From positions 3,274,001-3,338,000 of the forward strand of contig NC_083512.1 of NCBI RefSeq assembly GCF_032362555.1: a DNA stretch of 64,000 bases, given 5' to 3'. How positions within the stretch are numbered: position 1 is the stretch's first letter; each line of letters begins with the position of its first letter. This DNA is from Amyelois transitella. Lineage: Eukaryota > Arthropoda > Insecta > Lepidoptera > Pyralidae. The position numbers were made by a program, and so were the translations under genes. This document shows, piece after piece, positions 54,000 to 64,000 of the stretch. Under the pieces are notes generated by a model, which worked only from the letters and a program-made list of their open reading frames with translations, did not search any database and was not told the origin of the DNA.

Positions 54000-56900
54000 A
54001 TGTTACTTTTCCGTTTAAAAATTGCATTTATTTTTTACTTTTCCAGTTCTCTTTGTGCTAAAATGTTTGATAACGTATTAAATGTGAATGACATTCTCCG
54101 TAACGACCTGATGCCTACCTATTTTATGGTGAATGGAGATCAGAAGAACGATAGTGTCAGTGTGTCGAAGGTTCAAGGCCCAGTCGCTAATGGATCAATT
54201 GATGCTGCTTTGTCCACGCTTGCTTTTCATAGGTTAGTATTTTCTGGCATATTAAAGCGTTTATAATAAAAATTATTTAGGGTAAGGTTGCTTAAGTCGT
54301 ACCCCCTAAGGAAATGTTACTCTAATAATTACTACAATTGAAATTAAACACAACTTCCTACATCTGTCGAATCTTTATTTAGTTGCCTTTCCATCAACTT
54401 TTATAGACACTAACAAATCTTTCATCAAAATAATTAAAATAACAATTTTAACAAACCTGCTTTCGGTACGACTAAGGCGCCTCAGTTCCTAACTCGTACC
54501 ACCTATAGCCTAAGTCGTACTTAGAAAATAGACTTCAATGAAGTCATAATAAACTATATAGAAATAATACTGAATAACAAGAGATCACTTGAAACATGTT
54601 TTGGTTATCAAGAAGTTATAATATCGAATCTACTTACTAACACAGATATCACAAATATATTTTTTAATGGTAGGTACTACTTTCTACACCAGCGCATAGG
54701 TCATGTATCCAGACTTTACATTTTATGCACTGGATCATGTTTTCTTCGCGATCTTCTTTACATAGTTGGCATAACCATGTTGCTTTAGCTTTTATTTTTT
54801 TGTTTTTCTTTATTTCTTCTTTTAATACTTTTATTAATTCCTTTTTCAATTTTGATTTTTTTCATATCTAGTACAGGCTTCTTCTTCTTCTTTATATTTT
54901 CCTTGGCTTCTATTATAGAGCCTGGTCCATATCCTCTTGCTTCCAAGTATTGTATTTTATATTTTTCATGCTATGTAGTATTTATAACCTGATAAAAAAA
55001 TAAATTAATTGTTAAATAATTTTCTTTATACCTAAGTCGTACCGGTACGACTAAGGAATTTAGCACAGGTACGACTTAAGCAGAGGGGACCTCTGAATTT
55101 CAAATTAAAACAACTAACAAAACCTATAAACGCACTCTAAATAGACATTGTCAAAGAAATAAATTAACTATCGCTATCCTGCCATAAATAGCTTATAAAT
55201 GTGCCAAAAATTGTAATGCAATACGTATAAAATACTTACTTTTTAAATATCTTCGTTTCACAAAGCCGAGCAGCGTTCCACTTGTTTGAATTTGTTTGCC
55301 TGACTAAATAGTTCAGATAAATGTCATCAGATGGTGCATTTTTTGTGTATCAAGTGAGAAATTACCGGGGTACGACTTAGGCGGTGGTACGATTTAAGCA
55401 ACCTTACCCTACGTAAAAGTAAGTATTAAAGTGCGCTTTAAAAAATATTGGCCATTTATCAATTATTTTCTGTTTTAACTATTAATTTCGGAGCTATATG
55501 CAACACACTTTAAATAGGAGAAAACATCGTGAGGAAACCTGAAAATTCATGATCAAATATTGGTTAGCTTCCTTCGAAAAGTTCTTTTAGAGAGTTGAAG
55601 TGATGATTTGACTGGTATTTTCTATGAGGATTATGTTTGTTATAGATAATTTTAACAATAGGCGTATGTTATGATTTAATCTGACTGTAAAATCTTAAAC
55701 TCTAAAATATTGTCATGCAAGTGAAAGATGCCGTGCCGCGAAAAGATTTGCTAAAGTTTTTACAGTTGGTTTAATATTAAAAGTAGGTACATAGGTAAAT
55801 ACGAGGTAACAGTGCGTTGATGTCTTTTGTTATGAGTAATGACCACTGTCTTTTCTTCGCTACCAGACCAGCGTATAAGCTTGCAATAGATGAATGTTCA
55901 TCTGTTCCCTTAGTCGCTTTTTTACAACATCGATGAGAAGGAGTTGGGGTGGTCCCATTCTAAAGTGCCACCCAAGTAACAAAATACGTTTTAATCTACT
56001 TCGACTTACGCTGGAGGAGCGGATATACTCTAGTGTATATTTTGATACCACTTAAATTGGCTAGGATCGTCAGGTCACTATAAGTAGTAGTAGTGATAGT
56101 AGTTAAAACTGAAATGTACAAAATTATATGCAATAATTAATTGAATTGAATACCTAATGGCCGGCTAGACCCGCGAGTTTGCCGTAACATTTTGGGTAAA
56201 AATGGACGTCCTGATTTTTCTTCATCGAGATGTTGGAGGCCGGACAGAGAACTTAAAGAGCTTGATTTAGTGCTTTAGCCGGATGCCTGGCAAACCTTAT
56301 ATTTATTATTAATATATTAATTTCCTATTGTAAAGTCATTTAAACTGTTCATAATTCTTGTATTATTAAAGAATAACAAAAAAGCTATCGGTACTTACGT
56401 GTTTGCCTGTTATTTTCATAATTGCAAAAACCCAGAGAGATGATGAACGAGTACCACTGTCGAAACTACATCGCCGAACAAATATTAGAGGAAATGGGCA
56501 AGAAAGTGCTACAGAGCCGCCTCGGAGAGCCGTTCGCGGCTGGCGGCGCAGATCCGAGGGTCACGAGGCGAAACCAGGATTTAAGAGACAACTTCATGTA
56601 TGATATTGGATCGGCTAACTACCAGGAATGGCTGACTAAGTGAGTATATGGAGAAAGTAATGAAACCTGATTTTTATGTGTTTGCCATTTTCTAATTAGG
56701 TGACTAAGGGATATATTTTAAACTTGGGATTTCTTTTGTAGAATTTTTGAATCTCAATTCTATCTATCACACGGCTGAATGTGGCCTATTTCAGTCTTTT
56801 CGAGACTGTTGGCTCTATCTACGCCGACAAAGGATATAGACGTGGCATATAGCCACAAAATAAAATAAATGTTTGTACTGTACTTTCATAATGTGATGGC

Positions 56901-59807
56901 TTTGTTGCTGCTCAAAATTGTGTAGGAAAGACATTATAATCGGGATCTAAATGAATGTGATAAATGATCTGTAATTAAGTTTTCCTATTAGGTAGTTTTT
57001 ATGAATATCTAAGCAACTAAATTTAATTTATAGTGTCTACATCTAAAGAACAAACAAAGCAATTTAACTAAAATCCTTCTCATTACCTTGTAGGATATTT
57101 GTGTTAAAACATTTTTTAGTTTCAGATCAAAGATTAATAATTGAAATTTTCAGAGTAGCCGCGTTAAACAATGACTTTCGCACTAACCCTACATCAGTTG
57201 CCAATACTGTCGTGAGTAATTCTTCCTCACCCCAAATTCCATACTACCCCCAAAATGTCCAGGGGGAGGTGTCGCCGTCTTCTAATTCTCGTGAAGGTTA
57301 CGAAGTGTACGAGAACGTTCAGGGGAGCTTCCCACCATATCCTGAGCCTGCAGCGGGTCAGGTGCAAGGAATTGATCTATCCAAATATAGTGAGTTAATT
57401 CGAGTTGATATAATTTTAGCTTATTTTTTTACTTATAACTCTGCTTCAAGCTCAAGCTTAGATCACAAAGTATAGAAAATCTATAAGCTGTACCCAAATA
57501 ATGCAAATAAATATTATGATTTAAATATGTTTGAGAGTGAAGCCGATTTCAAAAGTGTTGTACTATGCTCCAGACGTACCTAGATCAATATTGTTTATAT
57601 TTATAAGTAATTAAATACGAAAATTTGTTTCAAAGTCGTTCTACTTACAACGTACCGTGCATCATTCATTTAGTCCAACCATGTACATCAATATTTTTAT
57701 GCAATCTTACTTATATAAGGGTTTATCATGCACTATGAAATCATCAGAAAGATTGGGAAACTGCAGGAGACAAAATACTGAAATTCTTTGTAATCCTCAG
57801 GTGGTGGGTACGAGTACCACATGCCTCCTCCCCCTCCGCCGATGTACCATCCCCCCTCGACTCACATCCACGAGGAGGTGTCTGTAGAAAGAGAGGGAGA
57901 TGGTCACAGTCACGGCCTAGGCATTTCCGACTTGTTCGACATTTCTTTGACTGGAATCGCATTTCTGTCGTTTGGGATGTTCGTGCTGCAAGTTCTTATG
58001 TGTATTACTATGGTACGTAGTTGTTCAAATAAGTCTTTCATTCATTCATTCTTATTGTTTTTTTTTCATAGGTACGGTGCCCAATGATCAATCTATTGTT
58101 CTATTCAGTAGATAATGACGAGTAATTTATAAGTATTTTTGTTTCTCTGAGTATGGCATAGCAGTTAAACGTAGACGCCCCTGTAATGGTTGCGGAGATT
58201 AGACGGAGTCACTTCGTGAAAAACTTGACTTACCTAATCTTGGTCATAAGTGGATCTCTGTCTCCTCGTGGGAGGTGAGGATACAACTGGTACTAACGCC
58301 AGGAAAAAGTATGCCGCAATAATAGTTTTGTACAAACGTTCAATTTCTTTAAAAAGAAGTAAAGTTTGAAAAGAACTGATGTAACTCAATAGTTCGACAA
58401 CTACCCTAATTAAGCTTAAAGAGAGGTTCAATATAAGTACTTGCCAAAGCTTTGGGAATATTTGTGAATTCCACGATAGTGAAGAACATAAAGCAGTTCT
58501 TTGTAATTCTCAGGTTCTTATAAAGAAAAATGTCCGCTATTTATGATATATGCCGATAATTCGACATATTAAAGCTTATTTTCCTCCTTAAGGGAAAGTC
58601 TTTGTGTGAATAATAATATCTGCTTTAAAAAGTGGCACAAGGAAAATTAATTCGTTTTTTTAGTTAATTCTTTATCAACATAATCAAGTAGATAATTCTT
58701 CTCTTTATATAAGTACAGAAAGATAGATAAATACTTACATATGTTTATAAAACCCACAGCATCCCCAACAACCTCAGTACATGCAAGTCGTCGACAACGG
58801 CGGAGACTCCATGAACATGGACGAGATATTCCGAGTGAAGCGCGACACGGTCCCTACCAAAACAAAGATGGCCGGTGCCGTCAACAAGCTGGCCAGATTC
58901 GCCCTTATAGCTATGAAGCCAAGGTCCTTGCCTTGTCTGTATAGAGTGTTATGTGTGGGCAATAAACAGGCGAGAGGATTTGAAGATAGCAGTCGGTATT
59001 GGCTACCGATTTGGCAGTAAGTACTCTTTTATGTACTTAAAAACACACACACTTTACTCCCTTGTGAGGAAGACTGAAAGGCTACGTTCAGCTGTTTAGC
59101 TTAATAATAGAATTGAGATTCAAATAGTGACAAGTTGTTACTTTGAAGAGGAATCCAAAGAATATGTTCTTTGGATTCCTCTTCAAAGGAAACCTATCTC
59201 TTAGTCGCCTTTTATGACATCCATGTGAGTGTAGGTAAAGACCAGTTTATAAGTCCTGACCCGATACAATAAAAGGAAATACTAAATTGGCGTAAGGAAG
59301 TGTGGTTCCTGGCAACGAATAGGACCACCCCTTAACATTCCCATGGATGTCGTAAAAGGTGACTAAGGGAAAGGCTAATAAACTTGGAACTCTTCTTGTA
59401 GGCGATGGGCTATTCCTGTCACTATTTGAATCTTAATTCCGGTCATTAAGCCGACAGCTGACCGTGGTCTTTCAGTCTTTTCAAGACTATTGACTCTATA
59501 TACCCTGCGAAGTATAAAGATGTGATTATATGTATGGAAGTTTATTCCCTAAGATGATTTCCCTCACCGTAACGGTTGGCACCGTAGCTTAAACAACACC
59601 ATGCGCTACACGCTTTTTTATTCCACCCGCTCAATCCTTACCGAATCCCTAGTTAGGTAACCTGTTTTTCATTAATTAATTTACAAAAAAAACAGCGCAG
59701 GAGTGGCCTGGATCCGAGGCGGAGCGCTGGGAGCCCTTCGAGCCGCCGCACTAGGGTTGGGCGGCGCGCACTGCGATGACCTTTACCCGCCTGCCAACTG
59801 CCAATAG
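54000..59807 (+). CDS. unrecognised secreted or membrane protein with signal peptide and Cys-rich tail
   Basis: Six exons: 54000-54232, 56436-56639, 57154-57389, 57801-58012, 58760-59016, 59696-59807. Phases chain to 1,254 nt, 417 residues; an AATAAA follows at 59865-59870. Residues 1-20 form a signal peptide ending SLCA. Residues 78-160 are polar and charged ('[15 protein letters not shown]', '[17 protein letters not shown]'). 160-230 is Ser/Pro/Tyr-rich and 230-247 has a Pro run ('[13 protein letters not shown]'). A strong hydrophobic span lies at 272-295 ('[20 protein letters not shown]'). An RVKR dibasic furin-type site is at 320-323. The C-terminus has cysteines at 354, 360, 407 and 416, spaced as C-x5-C ... 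C-x8-C, with '[16 protein letters not shown]' between. I do not know the family. The ending (C...R..C, then C..LYP...C) loosely recalls insect DM4/12 proteins, which is weak. Topology is uncertain because the furin site lies after the hydrophobic span. Confidence 0.8.
54280..55409 (-). mobile_element. pogo-like DNA transposon relic, 1.13 kb
   Basis: It lies in intron 1 of the preceding gene. The ends read GGGTAAGGTTGCTTAA inward at 54280-54295 and the complement at 55394-55409, flanked by TA at 54278-54279 and 55410-55411, the target duplication of Tc1/mariner/pogo elements. A palindromic motif around 'cgtaccggtacgactaagg' recurs inside (near 55031-55050), with other copies of 'gtacgactaag' near 54467 and 54514. 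The minus strand keeps only the end of a pogo-type transposase (about 54664-54960): a Lys-rich stretch and a zinc-finger tail with '[17 protein letters not shown]' and 'CKVWIHDLC'. That C-terminal CXXC finger is typical of insect pogo transposases. A frameshift separates 'RGYGPGS...' from the finger and the catalytic domain is missing, so the copy is non-autonomous. Confidence 0.75.
55412..56435. other. intron 1, right of pogo-like element
   Basis: No exon seen. A head fragment of SINE A on the minus strand lies at about 55895-55985 ('cccttagtcgctttttta', 'gagttggggtggtcccatt'). The remaining DNA is AT-rich with nothing recognisable. Confidence 0.45.
56690..56850 (+). repeat. SINE family A, partial copy in intron 2
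   Basis: Contains 'taggtgactaagggatat', 'tgaatctcaattctatc', 'tcagtcttttcgagactgtt' and 'aggatatagacgtgg'. Head and tail are missing. Confidence 0.7.
58013..58759. other. intron 4 with SINE B fragment
   Basis: A plus-strand SINE B piece at about 58178-58310 ('aatggttgcggagattagac', 'ctcctcgtgggaggtgagga'). The rest is AT-rich without features. Confidence 0.5.
59045..59540. repeat. two opposed SINE family A copies in intron 5, the first with an internal snap-back
   Basis: A minus-strand copy (about 59050-59235) is followed by a plus-strand copy (about 59290-59535, ending in ATGTATG). Within the first, perfect 22-bp arms at 59141-59162 and 59167-59188 with loop 'tatg' replace the normal central sequence, apparently by a fold-back copying event. 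Confidence 0.75.
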
Positions 59808-61969
59808 AAACCTATTTTTTATTGAAACATTCATATTGTTATATGTATATGTACAATTAGATTAAATAAACCCTGAGATTATTGTTAACATTTTATCAAA
59901 AAAATACACATCCACATTTAGTACGTTTAAGAATCCAACCATCATCATAAATCAGTTTAAAAGTTTACAAAGACACGTTTGTAAACTTTTAAACATCTAA
60001 TTTTCTCACTTGAGGTTTACATGCGCCGGTCTTCTCTCTAGAGATTTCATACGGAAGTGTTGATTTAAAAAAAAATCTTTAACCCGAGAAGCAATCTATG
60101 ATGGCGAATAGAAATGGCAAATATCAATCAATCAATCAATAACTAATAAAATCCACGCGTATAAAGTCAAAGGTTACAGCTAGCAGCAGGTAGCAGCTAG
60201 TATTACTTATATAAGAATGACTGTGAATTGACTTTTCTTTTTCTTGTCATTTTATCTTTTTCTTGCCAAGAAGCTCGTTTATACAAGCTCGATTTATTCC
60301 AACTTAATAAATGCGAAAGTAAGTTTATTTGTTTGTTTGTTGTTTACTGAACCAATTTTTTTTTAAAGTATTTATTTATTTCGACGAACGCCATACAAAA
60401 AAAGGAATACAAGTAGTATAAAATAATGATTTGCGTATATATACCTAATTCAGAATTTGGAAAAGGATAAACCCCATTACGGTAAAAATTATATATATTC
60501 TTTGTAGATGGCGAAGCTGCGAGTAAAGGTAGTGATTTAATGAAATAAATGTTCCAGTTCTTTGATTTTATTGGGCTGATATTTAAATATTGCAGATTAA
60601 ATTAAAGACATATTTACATGGTTTTTACAGTATTAAAGTTATTATTATATCCCGATTCCCTATACCTATAGATAGATAATAACTAAGTATATATAATGAT
60701 TGTACCTTAATACTATTTACACAATATTTTTAAAATACTTATCAAAGTCTTTTCTAAAATGGTTGTAAACATAACTTATTTAAATGACAATATGTTAATT
60801 ATGTGTGTACCTATGTATAACACTGTATACATATAATATACGGGATAAATTACACAGATTGAGTCAGCCTCGAAGTAAGTTCGAAACTTGTTACGATACG
60901 AACTCAAGGATACTTAATTTTATAATAAACTTTGTACAAATAAAAGATAAACAAAAATATATCTACAATTCAAAAAAGTTATTCTTTACGACGTAAAATT
61001 AAAAAGCACCAATAGTGTAATTTACTGAGATTACACATGTGTGGGTTATGAAACATCATACAGAGGGGTTAAAAAAAATAATATGACGTTTAAATCTCTT
61101 GAAATAATAATTAGCTTCGTCATTCCATCAACAGGATGACGAATATTTTGACACCTCGTTTTGGGACACGGGTAAGGCGTTAAAAGTAGTGTCACTACAT
61201 AGTATAAAACAAAGTCGCTATTTTAGTCTGTTTGTCTGTATGCTTAAATCTTTAAAATTACGCAACGGATTTTGATGCAGTTTTTTGTAACAGGTAGAGT
61301 GATTCAAGAGGAAGGTTTTTATGTATAATAACATTTATAATTTAGCACCCGTGCGAAGCCGGGGTGGGTCGCTAGTTAAGCAATAAATAGCTAATTATGT
61401 ACATTTCACACCGTAATTAAAATAGTTAAAAATGAATGGAATGATACGAATTGTGATGATGAATCTGCTTAAATGACGTTAACAACGAATATCATGACAC
61501 GGAAAAGTCATTGGAGTTTTATTTTAATAAATATATTCTACAATTTAGTGGACGAAGCCGCGGGTATGAACAATAAACATACATTTAAAATTTACAACGT
61601 TGATATGTATCTTATTACTTATCCTAATAACTATAAGTTTTTAAATAATTATTAGCTTCGTGACCTCACCTTGCAGGCTTAAGAATTTTAAATAATTAGC
61701 TTCATTAATGCGAGTCATCTGAACAAATCTATTTACTAATTATCATGTGTGGTCCTGGTTCTAACTATCATGATATGTACGTCAAAATAAATAACAAGTT
61801 TTACCTCTATACATTTCGTTTTCTGTTTCTATAATACACATTTATTTGGAATGGACAAACTTTTTAACTTATTTAGGTTTTCAAAACCATCAATAGTATC
61901 ATAAAGAGCGAAATAACTATTTTATTTGTTAATTCTATGAACAACGCTCCGAGTCGACAATTATAATAT
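59808..61969. other. intergenic, convergent 3' ends, repeat fragments
   Basis: No coding exon seen. Items: a 17-bp perfect inverted repeat (59955-59971 and 59978-59994, loop 6), a degraded Helitron-like copy at about 60290-60540, a SINE tail fragment at about 60858-60925, and another Helitron-like 3' end at about 61200-61380 ending 'gtgggtcgctagtta'. A minus-strand AATAAA (plus tttatt, 61921-61926) should be the poly(A) signal of the homeobox gene. Confidence 0.5.
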
Positions 61970-62340
61970 TCAAGGTGGCGACGAAGGTAATGGGACTGGC
62001 GAAAATACGCAACTAAGAGGCGCATACGCATACGGATTCAGAAGGGAATATGCTTGCGGGGTGTGTCCGAAGATTTGTCCTGGAAATAATCCCTGCCTCT
62101 GCGCAATTTTGAGTCGTGACGTCAGTTGTTTCTTCCATTTCGTTCTACGATTTTGGAACCAAGTTTTTATCTGTACTTCTGTAAGGCCTAACGCTTTTGA
62201 TAGCTCCATTCTCTTGGATACGCTCAGGTATTTGTCTAGTTTAAATTCAGCTTCTAACCTCTCCAACTGCTTGGCGCTGTAGGCTTGCCTTGGTTTTCTC
62301 TCAGGCCCGGCTCGTCGAGGTCTCCTATTGTGTTTGTCAT
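61970..62340 (-). CDS. ANTP-class (NK-like) homeobox gene, terminal coding exon
   Basis: The exon opens after acceptor 'aatacag' and encodes 122 residues to a TGA at 61970-61972. The upstream exons are beyond, or not found in, 62341-64000. A complete 60-residue homeodomain covers about residues 13-72. It has RKPRQAYSAKQLERLEAEF in the N-arm and helix 1 (L16, F20) and recognition helix 'IKTWFQNRRTKWKKQ' with Q50, N51 and T47, so it should bind TAAT-type sites as a nuclear transcription factor. After it come 'LKIAQRQGLFPGQIFGHTP' and a Pro/Tyr/Ser-rich end. The KYLS-x-S-x-R and TWFQNRRTKWKKQ pattern places it in the NK-like part of the ANTP class. It is not Bsh, BarH, lbx or slouch by signature. 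A match to the Drosophila CG34031 type is my best guess but unverified. A paired intron at the start of the exon is expected for the group. Confidence 0.85.
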
Positions 62341-63938
62341 CTGTATTAAAAAAAATTATAATATATAGCTTGATAAATAAAAAAAAATTTCTTTGCTTAA
62401 TGATAATTAAAAACTATAAATTTGTCTTATGCATCATTTAATGATGTTGTTCACTTAACAAATAAAAAGATAAGGGGTGGTCAAGATATAGATATCTATT
62501 TTAACACCAAAATATACTGGGAAAATAAATCACTATACCACCACGGTGCCATGGTTCGTTTACAAACGTCTTCGTACGAAAGTGATAGAAATTAATTTAT
62601 TTTGGACATTACCTACTTATGTTTATTAACGGAACAGACAATCATAAATGCATGACTTGCACCTAGTAACATGTAGGCGTACAACAAGTAAATAAGCACA
62701 TCATACAAAGTAGCTCGTCTTGCTAAAAACAAATACATGGTAAAGTTTTTTAGGGCACTAATCGGAATTATCGCAGGCTCTCGTTAAGTGGCTATAAACA
62801 CAATCTGAATGTTTGCGGTGCGCCTGCGCAGTTTGACATCCCGCGTGTCAACATAGTATTGTGGCTGGCGTATGTGATGGGTGTGCTAACCGCTTGCTAA
62901 CGATTTGCATAAGCGATTAACGATATATTAGATTTCATGCTTAGTTCCTGGTTAACGTTGAAAAACTGCTGCTCAAATTGATTTTGTTTTGGCTTTTACA
63001 ATATCTCTATGGTTAATGTAAACTCTGTGTATAAGACTTGACTAGCTAGACTTAATTTATCTTCTTGCGTTGCCTTATTCAGTGAGCTAGGAAAAATTCT
63101 CAAATATAAAAATAAATGGTCATAATCTTATGAACTTAGCAGGAATGTCATTTTTATTATGTTTTCTTAAATTCAAACCCGAACGAAACGCCAAATTATC
63201 CATAACGAAAAACAATGCTATAAATATAAATAAAAATCTCAATGAACACTAAATCATACTTCTTTTCCCGAAGGGTTAGGTAATGAAAAAAAAGACAATT
63301 CCAATTTAACTATTTATTTATATTTGCGAGGTCCAGATAGCAGTGGCAATCCGAAAAAATCCTGATGACACAAGAAAGTTGTCTAAAAGTAGAATTGGAA
63401 ACATTTGCCTTTAAAACAGTAATGAGATAAATCCAGTATTTGTGCACTTGTAAAATGTACAAAATGCACGTGAAATTTGAGCGAAAACTTTTAAAATTTA
63501 AGCAAAAAATTAAAGTACTTCTCGTTAATTTAGTTACCGATACAGTTCAATAGTAAAGGGAGTGCGTTAAGACGGCGAGCAAACACGCGAGCTTTGTTGG
63601 CAATTATCGCGGCAGCTGTTGACTGTCACATAAGTGCGAAGTCGCGACCACCGATGCGACAATTCGACGAAGGAATCCGAGGATGCGTCGCGAGAATCAT
63701 AGCGCGGTGTGGAGCTAACGAATTAGAACATTTTATGCTGTTTTTATTTTATTTTTATTTTATTGTATTTGATGAAATGAGGTTGAAGATATGTGTTTGT
63801 TTTTTAACTTTCCCGTTTCTCATCTGGGCGTGCTCCTGGTTGTATTTTTTTTTATAAGTACGTTTCACTTCTATCCCAGATTTTTTTAAAACTATATCTT
63901 TTTTTTTAATATTTTCTGCCTGATTGTAATTGATTACA
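62341..63938. other. upstream/intron DNA of homeobox gene, possible regulatory blocks
   Basis: No exon supported. Two blocks stand out from AT-rich surroundings. 62810-62950 contains 'ccgcgtgtcaacatagtatt' and an octamer-like ATTTGCAT at 62904-62911. 63560-63720 is CpG-rich ('gcggcagctgttgactgtca', 'gatgcgtcgcgagaatcata') and could be a promoter or 5' UTR exon. An 87-codon ORF at 63594-63857 covers the latter but has low coding plausibility. Confidence 0.35.
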
Positions 63939-63940
63939 GG

Positions 63941-64000
63941 ACATGACGACGTTTCATAGCTTTAACAAGTCGTTCGCCGCAAACTTGGACCTTGCGAACA
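63941..64000 (+). CDS. possible exon start running off the right edge
   Basis: After a pyrimidine-rich tract and acceptor 'attacag' at 63939-63940, one frame is open to the end: D, then MTTFHSFNKSFAANLDLAN. The codon choice and sudden GC rise look exonic. It could be the start-codon exon of a plus-strand gene whose 5' UTR is the CpG-rich block at 63560-63720. Only 60 bases are visible, so this is tentative. Confidence 0.35.

Overview
The window is AT-rich nuclear DNA of a moth or butterfly (Lepidoptera). This rests on spliced genes with insect orthologues, an odorant-receptor C-terminus of the insect 7tm_6 type, dense lepidopteran-style SINE copies ending in (TATG)n tracts, Helitron-like and LINE tails, and a Ty3/gypsy element of the CsRn1 clade. 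All genes were assembled by eye from reading frames plus GT/AG sites. Exon phases were checked to chain and total coding lengths to be multiples of three.

Layout from left to right. The last two exons of an odorant receptor (+, 696-1217) are followed by a five-exon gene for a small multi-span membrane protein resembling TMEM72 (-, 1714-16012). The second intron of that gene (10.6 kb) holds a complete, apparently very young 4.95-kb gypsy element (7235-12185) with gag, pol and a small extra membrane-protein ORF. Next comes CCAR1 (+, 18088-27759, 15 coding exons), a nuclear coactivator and apoptosis regulator. Abl interactor, Abi (-, 32616-41278, 8 coding exons), follows and ends in a C-terminal SH3 domain; its introns carry SINEs, hairpins and a dead Tc1-like transposon. 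A decayed 5.2-kb PIF/Harbinger transposon (42879-48043) carries a spliced transposase and an oppositely oriented Myb/SANT-like gene. It ends about 300 bp before the intronless gene for the STRIPAK subunit Strip (+, 48351-50798). An unrecognised six-exon gene for a secreted or membrane protein (+, 54000-59807) has a 1.13-kb pogo-like element in its first intron. The right end holds the terminal exon of an ANTP-class homeobox gene (-, 61970-62340) and possibly the first bases of another exon at the window edge.

Abi (WAVE regulatory complex) and Strip (STRIPAK) both act in cytoskeletal and signalling control, and CCAR1 is nuclear. I see no operon-like logic: these are independent neighbours separated by repeat-filled DNA. 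The least ordinary items are the third ORF of the gypsy element, the unrecognised secreted/membrane gene, the intact intronless Strip, several perfect snap-back hairpins (three just upstream of 3' splice sites), and two repeat families in opposite orientations flanking CCAR1 exons 10-11. I found no CRISPR array, no operon and no free-standing tRNA or rRNA gene.
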